Part shown: positions 15,178 through 24,139 of the stretch, piece after piece
Layout: each line of letters starts with the position of its first letter
Numbering within the stretch: position 1 is the stretch's first letter
Source: Saccharothrix australiensis
GTDB lineage: Bacteria; Actinomycetota; Actinomycetes; Mycobacteriales; Pseudonocardiaceae
Direction of reading: 5' to 3'
Assembly (NCBI RefSeq): GCF_003634935.1
Contig: NZ_RBXO01000001.1
Span: 7,465,501-7,529,500, forward strand
Length of the DNA stretch: 64,000 bases
Made by a program: the position numbers and the translations under genes
Notes under the pieces: generated by a model
The model's input: only the letters and a program-made list of their open reading frames with translations
What the model was told of the DNA's origin: nothing
Database searches by the model: none

Positions 15178-16512
15178 GTGACCGACGGCCGGCTCATCGC
15201 CGAGCGCTACCGCTTCCTCGACCGGATCGGCAGCGGCGCCATGGGCGTCGTCTGGCGCGCCCAGGACGAGCGCCTCGGGCGCATCGTCGCGGTCAAGCAG
15301 CTGCTGCTCCAACCCAGCCTCGACGCCACCGAGCAGGACGAGGCCATCCAGCGCGCCATGCGCGAGGGCCGGATCGCCGCGAAGCTGCACCACCCCAACG
15401 CCATCGCCGTCTACGACGTGGTGGAGGAGAACGGCGCTCCGTGCCTCGTCATGGAGTACCTGCCGTCCAACAGCCTGGCCGACACGATGGCCGAGCACGG
15501 CCCGCTCGACCCGGTCGAGGTCGCGCGGATCGGCGCGCAGGCCGCCGCCGCGCTGGCCGCCGCCCACGCCGCGGGCATCGTCCACCGGGACGTGAAGCCG
15601 GGCAACGTGCTCCTCGCCGACAACGGCCTGGTCAAGATCACCGACTTCGGCATCTCCCGCGCCAGCGACGACGTGACCGTCACCAAGACGGGCCTCATCG
15701 CGGGCACGCCCGCCTACCTCGCGCCGGAGATCGCGCGCGGCCAGGACCCGACGCCCGCCTCGGACGTCTTCTCGCTCGGGTCGACGCTCTACGCGGCGGC
15801 CGAGGGCGAGCCGCCGTTCGGGTTGAGCGACAACACCCTGGGCGTGCTGCACGCCGTCGCGGCCGGGCGGATCAACCCGCCCGCGCTGGACGGCCCGCTG
15901 ACCGACGTCCTGCTCGTCCTGCTGAACTACAACCCGGACGACCGGCCGACGATGGCGCAGGCGCGCGACATGCTCAGCGCCGTCGCCCACGGCCGCACGC
16001 CCAGCCTCGCGGGCGTGCCCGCGGCGACCCAGGTCACCGCGCCGGTCGCGGGCGCGACGACGGTGCTGGACCCCGACCGCACCCGCGTGGTGCGGCCCGA
16101 CCAGCGCACGGGCGGCGCGACGTCGCCCGGTACCGCGCCGGCGACCGAGCCGAACAACACCCGGCCGCTGGTGATCACCGCCGTCGTGCTCGTCTGCCTG
16201 CTGCTGCTGGGTTTCCTCCTGGTGATGTTGGGCGTGTTCGACCGGAAGGACCCGCAGGGCCCGCAGGTGGGCAACACCAGTTCGTCGCAGACGCCCACGC
16301 CGACCACGACGACGACACCTGTGACCACCACCACGGTGCCGCCGGAGACGACGTACGACGAGCCGACGACGACCACCACGACCACCACCCAGCCGCCGAC
16401 GACCACCACCACGACCACGACGACCACCACCACGACGACCACGACGACGACGAGGACGACGACCACCACCACGACGACCACGACCGCCTCGGAGGCGGCG
16501 CCAGGTGGTTGA
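15178..16512 (+). CDS. Receptor Ser/Thr protein kinase with poly-Thr extracytoplasmic tail
   Basis: This 444-residue Hanks-type kinase begins at GTG 15178 (VTDGRLIAERY). Catalytic motifs are complete: GSGAMGVVW glycine loop, VAVKQLL lysine, IVHRDVKPGNVLL, KITDFGIS, GTPAYLAPE and SDVFSLGSTLYA. The kinase domain ends near residue 265. A membrane helix lies at about 326-349 (LVITAVVLVCLLLLGFLLVML). Outside it is a Thr-rich tail of about 85 residues, including long runs of Thr broken by a single Arg, encoded by mixed ACC/ACG codons. There is no PASTA or other sensor domain. The tail may be O-glycosylated or span the wall; that is inference. Confidence 0.92.
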   Translation: MTDGRLIAERYRFLDRIGSGAMGVVWRAQDERLGRIVAVKQLLLQPSLDATEQDEAIQRAMREGRIAAKLHHPNAIAVYDVVEENGAPCLVMEYLPSNSLADTMAEHGPLDPVEVARIGAQAAAALAAAHAAGIVHRDVKPGNVLLADNGLVKITDFGISRASDDVTVTKTGLIAGTPAYLAPEIARGQDPTPASDVFSLGSTLYAAAEGEPPFGLSDNTLGVLHAVAAGRINPPALDGPLTDVLLVLLNYNPDDRPTMAQARDMLSAVAHGRTPSLAGVPAATQVTAPVAGATTVLDPDRTRVVRPDQRTGGATSPGTAPATEPNNTRPLVITAVVLVCLLLLGFLLVMLGVFDRKDPQGPQVGNTSSSQTPTPTTTTTPVTTTTVPPETTYDEPTTTTTTTTQPPTTTTTTTTTTTTTTTTTTRTTTTTTTTTTASEAAPGG

Positions 16513-16625
16513 GAAACCTCGTAAGGTGGAGCCCGAACCCGTTGGGGTGGCGCAACGTTCTTGTCCTAGTGGCGATGTAACCGGTGTTCGTCACTGAAAC
16601 AGCCTGAGCAGCTTTGGAGCACCCT

Positions 16626-18212
16626 GTGACCGACGATGGCCGCCTGGTTGCCGGCCGCTACCGACTGGGCCAGCGGATCGGCAGCGGAGCGATGGGCATC
16701 GTCTGGCAGGCGCACGACGAGCGCCTGCACCGCACCGTCGCGGTGAAGCAGCTCCTGCTCCAGCCGGGCCTGGCCGAAGCGGACACGGACGAGGCCAAGC
16801 GGCGCGCGATGCGCGAGGGCCGGATCGCGGCCCGGTTGCAGCACCCGCACGCGATCGCGGTCTACGACGTGGCCGAGGACGACGGCCAGCCGTGGCTGGT
16901 GATGGAGTACCTGCCGTCGAAGAGCCTGTCCACCGTGCTGTCCGAGCGCGGGACGCTGCCGCCGCGCGACGTGGCGTCGATCGGCTCGCAGGTCGCGTCC
17001 GCGCTGGCCGCCGCGCACAACGCGGGCATCGTGCACCGGGACATCAAGCCGGGCAACGTGCTCCTGGGCGACGACGGCACGGTCAAGATCACCGACTTCG
17101 GCATCTCCCGCGCGACCGGCGACGTCACGGTCACCGCGACCGGGATGCTCGCCGGCACCCCGGCCTACCTGGCGCCCGAGGTCGCGAAGGGGTACGACCC
17201 CGGCCCGCCCTCGGACGTGTTCTCGCTGGGTTCCACGCTGTACGCGGCGATCGAGGGCATGCCGCCGTTCGGGCTGAACGAGAACACGATCGCCCTGCTG
17301 CACCAGGTCGCGTCGGGCAAGGTGACGCCGCCCAAGCAGGCGGGCCCGCTGACGGCGCTGCTGATGCGCCTGCTGCGCGCCGAGCCGGAGGACCGGCCGA
17401 CGATGGCGGAGGCCAAGGAGGCGCTGGCCGCGGTGGCCGCCGGCCGGGCCGCGCCGGACTTCCCGGTGGCGCTGCCGACGTCGCACCCGCCGTCGTGGCA
17501 GGGCGCGCCCGTGCAGGTGCCGCAGCAGGCCGCGACCCGCGCCCTCGCGCCAGCGGCGAACTCCACCCGCGTGGCACCCGCGCCGACGCCGCCGCGCCCG
17601 GCGAAGCCCGCGTCGCCACCGCCCGCGCGACCGGCCGCCGCGCCGCGCCCCGCGGGCAGGCCCGCGAGCCGGGGTCCGGTCAAGAGCAAGCGGTCCACGG
17701 TGTTCACGGCGCTGGCGATCGTGGCCGCCGCCGTGGTCGGCATCCTGCTGGCCAGCATGTGGTCCAAGGACGGCGGCGAGCAGCAGCAGGCGGCCGGGCC
17801 GACCACGTCGACCACCAAGCAGGCCGCCGGCGGCGAGCCGTCGGAGACGCCGAGCAAGAAGCCGACCCCGCCGCCCGCGAAGATCACCACCGACCCGACG
17901 CCGCAGCAGCAGGAGCAGGCGATCCGGGACTACTTCGCGCTGATGCCCACCAACGTGGAGGACGGCTTCGTCCGGCTCACCGCCGAGATGCAGAGCAACT
18001 CGGGCGGGCTCGACGGGTACAAGGGCTGGTGGGGCCAGGTCCGGTCGATCGAGCTGAACAGCGTGAAGATCAACGAGCCGTACGCGTACGAGGTCGAGAT
18101 CACCTACAACATGAAGGACAACTCGGTGTCCCGCGAGCGCCGGTTGATCGTGCTCAAGTGGGAGCGCCAGGGGCTGTTCATCGCCAGGGACCACCACCTG
18201 GGCCGGGTCTAG
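16626..18212 (+). CDS. Receptor Ser/Thr protein kinase with NTF2-like sensor domain
   Basis: This 528-residue kinase starts at GTG 16626 (VTDDGRLVAGRY, matching the upstream paralogue), with GGAG 8 bp before. Motifs: GSGAMGIVW, VAVKQLL, IVHRDIKPGNVLL, KITDFGIS, GTPAYLAPE, SDVFSLGSTLYA, so it should be active. A Pro/Ala/Lys-rich linker leads to a membrane helix (about residues 359-380, VFTALAIVAAAVVGILLASM). The outer region ends in a domain of about 100 residues (IRDYFALMPTNVEDGFVRL ... GYKGWWGQVRSIEL ... RRLIVLKWERQGLFIARDH) shared with neighbouring proteins. It probably arose by duplication with the kinase at 15178; the ligand is unknown. Confidence 0.93.
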   Translation: MTDDGRLVAGRYRLGQRIGSGAMGIVWQAHDERLHRTVAVKQLLLQPGLAEADTDEAKRRAMREGRIAARLQHPHAIAVYDVAEDDGQPWLVMEYLPSKSLSTVLSERGTLPPRDVASIGSQVASALAAAHNAGIVHRDIKPGNVLLGDDGTVKITDFGISRATGDVTVTATGMLAGTPAYLAPEVAKGYDPGPPSDVFSLGSTLYAAIEGMPPFGLNENTIALLHQVASGKVTPPKQAGPLTALLMRLLRAEPEDRPTMAEAKEALAAVAAGRAAPDFPVALPTSHPPSWQGAPVQVPQQAATRALAPAANSTRVAPAPTPPRPAKPASPPPARPAAAPRPAGRPASRGPVKSKRSTVFTALAIVAAAVVGILLASMWSKDGGEQQQAAGPTTSTTKQAAGGEPSETPSKKPTPPPAKITTDPTPQQQEQAIRDYFALMPTNVEDGFVRLTAEMQSNSGGLDGYKGWWGQVRSIELNSVKINEPYAYEVEITYNMKDNSVSRERRLIVLKWERQGLFIARDHHLGRV

Positions 18213-18311
18213 CCCGACGACCCGGCGCGGACCCGGACCGGCGGCCCGGCGCGGGCGGCCTGATCCGGCACCGGCGGCCCGGCCCGGCACCGGCGGCGCG
18301 GGCGGCCGGGT

Positions 18312-19205
18312 TCAGGCGATCGCGGCCGTCAGCGCGTCCAGCAGGGTCCGCACGGCCGGTGACGACCGGTCGCCCTCCCGGACGGCCGCGCAGATGGCGC
18401 GGGTCGGCTCCGGGCGGCGCAGGCGGCGCACCGCCACACCGGGGTGCACGGTGTCCAGCGCGAGCTTCGGCACGGCCGCCACGCCCAGCCCGGCGGCCAC
18501 GAACCCCTGCGCGGTGGGGTAGTCGTCGGCCTCCAGCACGAAGTTGGGCGCGAACCCTGCCGCCGCGCACGCGTCGAGTACGGCGTCCCGGCACGGTCCG
18601 GGCGGGCGCACCGCGTCCACCCACGGCTCGTCGGCCAAGTCGGCGAGGTCGAGGACGCGCTTGCGCGCCAGGTCGTGCCCGCGCGGCAGCGCCACCAGGT
18701 ACGGGTCGTCGAGCAGGTGCACGACGTGCACGCCGCGCGGCACCTCCGCGTCGCGCGGCAGCACGGACAGCGCCACGTCGGCGCGCCCGGCCGCGACCTC
18801 CACCACCGGGTCGTCCGGCTCGATGAGCTTCAGGTCGAGCCGCACGTCGGCGTGCCGCGCCTGGAACGCGGCCACGGCGGGCGGCACGAGCGCCGCGCCC
18901 GCGGTGGCGAAGTAGCGGACCCGCAGCCGGCCGGTGCGGCCCGCGCGCAGGTCGGCGAGCGCCGCCTCCGCCTCGACCAGCCGGTCGGTGATGTGGGCGG
19001 CGTGCTCGGTGAGCAGGCGGCCAGCGACGGTGGGCCGCACGCCCCGCCCGACCCGGTCCAGCAGCGGCAGGCCGGCCTGCTTCTCCAGCGCGGCGACCTG
19101 CTGGCTGACGGCGGACGGGGTGTAGCCGAGGTTGGCCGCGGCGGCGGTGATCGAGCCGGTCGTCACCACGGCCCGGAGCACCTGCATCCGACGCACGTCC
19201 AGCAT
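18312..19205 (-). CDS. LysR-family transcriptional regulator
   Basis: This 297-residue LTTR has the N-terminal winged helix (MQVLRAVVTTGSITAAAANLGYTPSAVSQQVAALEKQAG) and the periplasmic-binding-like effector domain (LRVRYFATAGAALVPPAVAAF...). ATG 19205 is taken as the start. The gene is divergent from an EamA transporter 108 bp away, the usual arrangement in which the regulator controls the transporter in response to its substrate. The effector is not predictable. Confidence 0.9.
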   Translation of the reverse strand: MLDVRRMQVLRAVVTTGSITAAAANLGYTPSAVSQQVAALEKQAGLPLLDRVGRGVRPTVAGRLLTEHAAHITDRLVEAEAALADLRAGRTGRLRVRYFATAGAALVPPAVAAFQARHADVRLDLKLIEPDDPVVEVAAGRADVALSVLPRDAEVPRGVHVVHLLDDPYLVALPRGHDLARKRVLDLADLADEPWVDAVRPPGPCRDAVLDACAAAGFAPNFVLEADDYPTAQGFVAAGLGVAAVPKLALDTVHPGVAVRRLRRPEPTRAICAAVREGDRSSPAVRTLLDALTAAIA

Positions 19206-19313
19206 CACGGGATCGTACAGCGCTGCTTAACGGTTGTGCACGTGAATTCACTTGTCCTGTTGCTTCGCCTCGACCAGCATGTGCTGGTGAACAGACCCGG
19301 CACGCTGGTCAGG

Positions 19314-20204
19314 ATGGGCGTCCTCGCCCTCCTCTGGGGTTCCAGCTTCCTGTGGATCAAGATCGCGCTGACCGGGCTGTCCCCGGTCCAGATCACCCTC
19401 GCCCGCACCGCCCTGGGCGCGGCCGTGCTGGTGGTGCTCCTCCACGCCCGCGGTCAGCGGCTGCCCCGCGACCGGGCCTCGTGGGGCCACCTGGCGTTCG
19501 CCGCGGTGTTCGGCAGCGTGCTCCCGTTCGCCCTGTTCGCGCTCGGCGAGCGGTCCGTGGACTCGGGCGTGGCGGGCGTGCTCAACGCCACCACCCCGCT
19601 GTGGACCCTGGCCATCGGCCTCGCGCTGGGTTACGAGCGGCGGCGCGGCGGCGCCCGGCTCGCCGGGCTCGTGCTGGGCTTCGCGGGCACCCTGCTGATC
19701 TTCGCGCCGTGGCAGCAGGCCGGGCTGGCGAGCTGGGGCGCGCTGGCCTGCCTGGCCGCCGCCGCCTCGTACGCGGTCAGCTACACCTACGTCGGCCGGG
19801 TCGTCTCCGGGCGGGGGTTGTCGCCGCTCCAGCTCTCGTCGACGCAGCTCGTCACCGCGTCCGGCCTGGCCGCGCTGGTGGTGCCGGTGGGCGGTTTGCA
19901 GCCGGTGCACCTGGACTGGCAGCCGCTGCTCGCCGTGGGCGTGCTGGGCGTGTTCGGCACCGGTGTGGCGTTCGTCATCAACTACCGGCTCATCGAGGAC
20001 GAGGGCGCCACCAACGCCACCACGGTCGGCTACCTGCTGCCCGTGGTGTCCGTGCTGCTCGGCGCGGCGTTCCTCGGCGAGGACCTGAACGCGCGGGTGG
20101 TGGCGGGCATGGTCGTGGTGCTGGTCGGCGTCGCGCTGACCCGGAAGCAGCCCGCGACGGCGATCGTCCCGGTCGAGCGCGAGCCGTCGACTACGCTCAA
20201 GTGA
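19314..20204 (+). CDS. EamA/DMT-superfamily metabolite exporter
   Basis: This 296-residue protein has about ten hydrophobic helices in two EamA repeats: MGVLALLWGSSFLWIKIALTGL..., with LARTALGAAVLVVLL, then WGALACLAAAASYAVSYTYVGR as the start of the second half, ending VVVLVGVALTRK. RhaT/YdcZ-like DMT carriers usually export amino acids or other small metabolites. ATG 19314 is taken; upstream in-frame GTGs would add 8-25 residues with no family support. It is divergent from the LysR gene and probably controlled by it. Confidence 0.88.
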   Translation: MGVLALLWGSSFLWIKIALTGLSPVQITLARTALGAAVLVVLLHARGQRLPRDRASWGHLAFAAVFGSVLPFALFALGERSVDSGVAGVLNATTPLWTLAIGLALGYERRRGGARLAGLVLGFAGTLLIFAPWQQAGLASWGALACLAAAASYAVSYTYVGRVVSGRGLSPLQLSSTQLVTASGLAALVVPVGGLQPVHLDWQPLLAVGVLGVFGTGVAFVINYRLIEDEGATNATTVGYLLPVVSVLLGAAFLGEDLNARVVAGMVVVLVGVALTRKQPATAIVPVEREPSTTLK

Positions 20205-20328
20205 CCTGCGATAACTCTGGGTTACTCACCGGTATGGCCAGTTGAGACGGCCGGGGTGGGCAAACGGGTGGAACTGCGACGCGGGTCTCCCCCGATCGCG
20301 TGTAGTTCAGGCGTTCCACGTCCCGAAT

Positions 20329-20364
20329 CGGTCCCTCGGACGTCTTCTCTCCTGAGAGGGACCG
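20329..20364 (+). promoter_or_regulatory. 5'-UTR hairpin ahead of ssgB
   Basis: CGGTCCCTC (20329-20337) pairs perfectly with GAGGGACCG (20356-20364), ending 24 nt before the ssgB ATG and leaving AAGGGAACCCAGGGG accessible as ribosome-binding region. The spacer also holds GTGGAAC/GTTCCAC (20268-20274, 20313-20319), an inverted pair 38 bp apart. Confidence 0.4.
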
Positions 20365-20388
20365 ACACCGGAAGGGAACCCAGGGGAC

Positions 20389-20799
20389 ATGAGCACCGAG
20401 AGCATCACCACCAAGACGACGTTCCACCTCCTCGTGCCAGGCGTCGCGCCCGCGCCCGTGGAGGCCGAGCTGCACTACGAGCCGGAAGACCCCTACGCGG
20501 TGGCCGTCCTGTTCCACACCGGTCAGGGCAAGGTCGAGTGGATCTTCGCCCGCGACCTGCTGGCCGACGGCCTGCTGACGCCGTCCGGCGAGGGCGACAT
20601 CCTGGTGCGGCCGGCGGCCGACGACCCGGAGCGGGTCCTGCTGGAGCTGAACGCGCCGACCGGGTTCGCGATCCTGTCCGCGCAGGCGGAGGACATCGCC
20701 GAGTTCCTGGACCTGACCTACGACGTCGTCCAGCCCGGCGAGGAGGACCTGTGGATCGACTTCGACCGTGAACTGGCCAAGCTCGTCTCGACCAACTGA
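20389..20799 (+). CDS. ssgB: SsgA-like protein, SsgB type (sporulation-specific cell division)
   Basis: This 136-residue SALP-family protein shows the family core: FHLLVPGVAPAPVEAELHYEPEDPYAVAVLFHTGQGKVEWIFARDLLADGL, then GDILVRPAADDPERVLLELNAPTGFAILSAQAEDIAEFLDLTYDVVQPGEE. SsgB recruits FtsZ to future septum sites in streptomycetes and is the most conserved member in morphologically complex actinomycetes. The full-length match suggests the SsgB role, but assignment within the SALP family is less sure than the family itself. It is followed 22 bp later by a kinase gene with its own -10. Confidence 0.88.
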   Translation: MSTESITTKTTFHLLVPGVAPAPVEAELHYEPEDPYAVAVLFHTGQGKVEWIFARDLLADGLLTPSGEGDILVRPAADDPERVLLELNAPTGFAILSAQAEDIAEFLDLTYDVVQPGEEDLWIDFDRELAKLVSTN

Positions 20800-20821
20800 C
20801 CCGGTCGCTACGCTCCTTCAG

Positions 20822-22093
20822 GTGCACAGGTCCTCCGGGGGGACGATAGGCGACCGGTACCGGCTGGTCGAACGGGTCGGCAACGGCGCGATGGGCGTCG
20901 TGTGGCGGGCGCACGACCCGGTGCTGGACCGCGAGGTCGCGGTGAAGCAGCTCCGCTGGCCCGACCTCACGCCCGCGGCGGCCGAGGTGGCCGCGGCGCG
21001 GGCCATGCGCGAGGCGCGCAACGCGGCCCGGCTGCACCACCCGCACGCGGTGGCGGTCTTCGACGTGGTCGTCGAGGACGACCGGCCGTGGCTGGTCATG
21101 GAGTACGTGCCCGCGCGCAGCCTGGCCGCGCTGCTGGCCGAGCACGGGCCGCTGGACGCGCCGGAGGCGGCGCGGATCTGCGGGTACGTGGCGGAGGCGC
21201 TGGCCGCGGCGCACGCGGCGGGCATCGCGCACCGGGACGTCAAGCCGTCGAACGTGCTCATCGGCCACGACGGCGCGGTCAAGCTCACCGACTTCGGCAT
21301 CTCCCGCGCGGTGGACGACGGCACGCTCACCGACAGCGGCATGATCACCGGCACGCCCGCGTACCTCGCGCCCGAGGTGGCGCGCGGCGGCGCGCCCGAC
21401 CCGGCCTCGGACGTGTTCTCCCTCGGCGCGACGCTGTACGCGGCGACCGAGGGCAGCTCGCCGTACGGCGCGTCCGACAACAGCCTGGGACTGCTCTACA
21501 AGGCCGCGAACGGCGAGATCGCGCCGCCGGCGCGGGACACCGCGCTCGCGCCCGTGCTCACGCGGCTGCTGTCGATCGACCCGGCGGAGCGGCCCACCGC
21601 CGCCGAGGTCGTCGACCTGCTGGCGGCCGACCCGCCCGCCGAGCGGCGGCAGCGGCGCGGGTGGCTCGCGCCGGCGATCGCCGCCGTGATCCTCCTGGCG
21701 GCGGCCGGGACCGTCACGGCCGTGTCGCTGACCTCGCCGCCCGCGCCCGCGCACTCGCCGTCGGGCGACGCGGCGCCGGCGGTGCCACCCGAGTCCGAGG
21801 TCGCCGACTTCGTGACGGCCCACTACGCCAAGGTCACGGACGACCCGCACGCGGCGTGGCAGGACCTGGCGCCGTCGTTCCGGCCGGACATCGCGGAGTA
21901 CACGGGGTTCTGGGGCCAGTACGCCGAGGTGCACGCCGAAGGCGTCGTGGCGGCCCGGCACGACGACACCCGGTACCTCGCCGAGGTCCAGCTGACCTTC
22001 GTGCGGGACAGCGGGCCCGTCACCGAGCGGTACCGGCTCCTGGTCGAGTCCGCCGGTGGTCGCCTCCAGATCGTCCACTCCGAGCCGATCTAG
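20822..22093 (+). CDS. Receptor Ser/Thr protein kinase with NTF2-like sensor domain
   Basis: This 423-residue kinase probably has a leaderless start at GTG 20822 (TACGCT then 7 bp). Motifs: GNGAMGVVW, VAVKQLRW, IAHRDVKPSNVLI, KLTDFGIS, GTPAYLAPE, SDVFSLGATLYA. A membrane helix lies at about residues 280-301 (WLAPAIAAVILLAAAGTVTAVSL). The outer domain of about 100 residues (VADFVTAHYAKVTDDPHAAW ... YTGFWGQYAEVHA ... ERYRLLVES) is the same type as that of the kinase at 16626. The kinase domain is closer to those two neighbours than to PASTA kinases, pointing to local expansion. Confidence 0.92.
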   Translation: MHRSSGGTIGDRYRLVERVGNGAMGVVWRAHDPVLDREVAVKQLRWPDLTPAAAEVAAARAMREARNAARLHHPHAVAVFDVVVEDDRPWLVMEYVPARSLAALLAEHGPLDAPEAARICGYVAEALAAAHAAGIAHRDVKPSNVLIGHDGAVKLTDFGISRAVDDGTLTDSGMITGTPAYLAPEVARGGAPDPASDVFSLGATLYAATEGSSPYGASDNSLGLLYKAANGEIAPPARDTALAPVLTRLLSIDPAERPTAAEVVDLLAADPPAERRQRRGWLAPAIAAVILLAAAGTVTAVSLTSPPAPAHSPSGDAAPAVPPESEVADFVTAHYAKVTDDPHAAWQDLAPSFRPDIAEYTGFWGQYAEVHAEGVVAARHDDTRYLAEVQLTFVRDSGPVTERYRLLVESAGGRLQIVHSEPI

Positions 22094-22103
22094 CCCAGGT
22101 CCG

Positions 22104-22769
22104 CTAGACCAGGCGTCGGTCCGATGCCCAGCGGGACAGTTCGTAGCGGTTGGACAGCTGGGTCTTGCGCAGCACGCTCGACACGTGCGTCTCGACCGTC
22201 TTCACCGAGATGAACAGCTCGGACGCGATCTCCTTGTACGCGTAGCCGCGCGCGAGCAGCCGCAGCACGTCCCGCTCGCGCGGGGTCAGCAGGTCCAGCT
22301 CCGGGTCGCTGATCGGCGCCGCGCCGGGGCGGTCCGCGAACGCGTCCAGCACGAACCCGGCCAGGCGCGGGCTGAACACCGCGTCGCCCTCGGACACCCG
22401 CACCACCGCGCGCACCAGCTCCTGGCTGGAGATGGTCTTGGTGACGTAGCCCCGCGCGCCCGCCCGGATGACCGCGATGACGTCCTCGGCCGCGTCGGAC
22501 ACCGACAGCGCCAGGAACACCACCTCGGGGAGCGCGGTGCGGACCTGGCGCAGCACCTCCGCGCCGCCGCCGTCGGGCATGTGCACGTCCAGCAGCACCA
22601 CGTCCGGCTTCAGGTGGTTGATGCCGACGACGGCCTCGCCGACCGAGCCTGCCTCGCCGATCACGTCCACCTCGTCGGTGATCGAGTCCAGCTCCGCCCG
22701 CACGCCCGCGCGGAACAGCGCGTGGTCGTCCACGAGGAACACCCGCACCGCGGTCTTCCGGCCTGTCAC
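22104..22769 (-). CDS. NarL/LuxR-family response regulator (EsrR-like)
   Basis: This 221-residue regulator has a receiver domain (VFLVDDHALFRAGV, acidic pair DD; phospho-acceptor Asp in VVLLDVHMPDGGG; conserved Lys in GYVTKTI) and a C-terminal LuxR helix-turn-helix (LTPRERDVLRLLARGYAYKEIASELFISVKTVETHV). It lies 16 bp after its cognate PspC-domain kinase. The layout of regulator, PspC-type sensor kinase and divergent PspC membrane protein is that of the EsrISR envelope-stress system of Corynebacterium glutamicum. Function by that analogy is inference. Confidence 0.92.
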   Translation of the reverse strand: MTGRKTAVRVFLVDDHALFRAGVRAELDSITDEVDVIGEAGSVGEAVVGINHLKPDVVLLDVHMPDGGGAEVLRQVRTALPEVVFLALSVSDAAEDVIAVIRAGARGYVTKTISSQELVRAVVRVSEGDAVFSPRLAGFVLDAFADRPGAAPISDPELDLLTPRERDVLRLLARGYAYKEIASELFISVKTVETHVSSVLRKTQLSNRYELSRWASDRRLV

Positions 22770-22785
22770 GTCCTGGCCTCCGTTG

Positions 22786-24039
22786 TCAGTCTCCGGCCCC
22801 GCCGGAGGTCTTCCTCGGCATCATCAGCTGCACCTCGGTCCCCTCGCCGGGGGTGGTGCGCAGCCGGACCTCCCCACCGTGCCGGTCCATCCTCCCCCGG
22901 ATGGAGTCCGCCAGGCCATGCCGGTCCTCCGGAACCAGGTCCGGGTCGAACCCCTTCCCCCGATCGCGCACGAACACCGCCACCTGATCGGGTTCCACCT
23001 CGCCGTAGACGCTGATCTCGGCGACGCCCGCGTGCTTGGCCGCGTTCACCATCGCCTCGCGCGCCGCCTGCACCAGCGCCAGCAGGTTGTGGTCGAGGTC
23101 GCAGTCGCCCACGACGACCTGCTGGACGCTCAGCGCGAACTGGTCCTCCACCTCGCCGGCCGCCTTCGCGACCGCGGCCGACAGGGTGCTGGGCCGGTCG
23201 GCCTCCTCCACGCTGCGACCGTACAACCAGTCCCGGAGCTGCCGCTCCTGGCCGCGGGCGAGCCGCTTGACCTCGCGCGGGTGCTCGGACTGCTTCTGGA
23301 TCAGCGCAAGCGTTTGCAGCACGGAGTCGTGCAGGTGGGCGGCGATCTCGGCGCGTTCCTCGGTCCGGATGCGGACCCGGCGCTCCTCGCCGAGGTCGTT
23401 GATCAGCTTGATCCACAGCGGCACGGTGAGCACCGCCACCCCGCCCAGCGTCGCGACCACCGCGAGCAGCGCGAACCGCAGCTGGTCGATGCCGTAGCTG
23501 CTGATCAGCAGCACGCCGATGCCGATCGCGACCAGCGCCACGCCCGCCGCGACCCGGACGACCCCGGACCGGCCGGTGCCCAGGACACCGGACTTCGCAC
23601 CGTCCCGCCAGCGGCGGCGCTGCGCCTCGTCCGCCTCCCGCCACACGACGGCCGCGCCGACCAGGGCCACCGCGAGCGGCCCGACGATCCAGCCGCTGAC
23701 CGGGCCGGACAGCAGCCCGCTCATGACGGCCGCGCCGATGCCCAGCGCCACCAGGCCCAGCGCCTGCTGGCGCTCGCGGGGGTTGGTCGACGGCTCCTCC
23801 CGCCCCGTGGCCGCGCGCTGCGGCACGAACAGCCAGAGCAGGCCGTACGCCACGACGCCGACCCCGTTGAGCGCGGTCAGCGCGGCGAACGCCGCCCGCA
23901 CCCAGAACACCTCGACGCCGAGGTGGTCGGCGACACCACCGGCCACACCCGCGACCACGCGCCCCGCCCGGCGCCTGCGCACCGGCTCGACGGGCTTGGC
24001 CGGCTGCTTGACCGGGGCGGTGTCCACCTGCGCACTCAC
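22786..24039 (-). CDS. PspC-domain sensor histidine kinase (EsrS-like)
   Basis: This 417-residue sensor begins at GTG 24039 (VSAQVDTAPVKQ) after a G-rich ribosome-binding stretch. Residues 20-80 form a PspC domain (RRRAGRVVAGVAGGVADHLGVEVFWVRAAFAALTALNG). Several more membrane helices follow to about residue 225. Then comes a NarX-type HisKA_3 dimerisation helix with the phospho-acceptor His in EIAAHLHDSVLQTLALI, and an HATPase domain (AREAMVNAAKHAG, FVRDRGKGFDPD, GLADSIRGRM). PspC sensing of membrane or antibiotic stress is known in C. glutamicum EsrS; here it is inferred. Translation is probably coupled to the regulator gene. Confidence 0.9.
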   Translation of the reverse strand: MSAQVDTAPVKQPAKPVEPVRRRRAGRVVAGVAGGVADHLGVEVFWVRAAFAALTALNGVGVVAYGLLWLFVPQRAATGREEPSTNPRERQQALGLVALGIGAAVMSGLLSGPVSGWIVGPLAVALVGAAVVWREADEAQRRRWRDGAKSGVLGTGRSGVVRVAAGVALVAIGIGVLLISSYGIDQLRFALLAVVATLGGVAVLTVPLWIKLINDLGEERRVRIRTEERAEIAAHLHDSVLQTLALIQKQSEHPREVKRLARGQERQLRDWLYGRSVEEADRPSTLSAAVAKAAGEVEDQFALSVQQVVVGDCDLDHNLLALVQAAREAMVNAAKHAGVAEISVYGEVEPDQVAVFVRDRGKGFDPDLVPEDRHGLADSIRGRMDRHGGEVRLRTTPGEGTEVQLMMPRKTSGGAGD

Positions 24040-24139
24040 CCCCCGATGGTCACACGGGCGCGGGTCCCGTTCCATCAGGGTTCCACCCGATGCCCGGTTC
24101 AGGGTGCGTCCCGGATGTGCGGGCGGACCGCCGGCCGCC

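Noticed and set aside
16300-16500. Trinucleotide microsatellite in the kinase gene
   Set aside because: The Thr tract uses irregularly mixed ACC and ACG codons, so it is not a clean DNA repeat.
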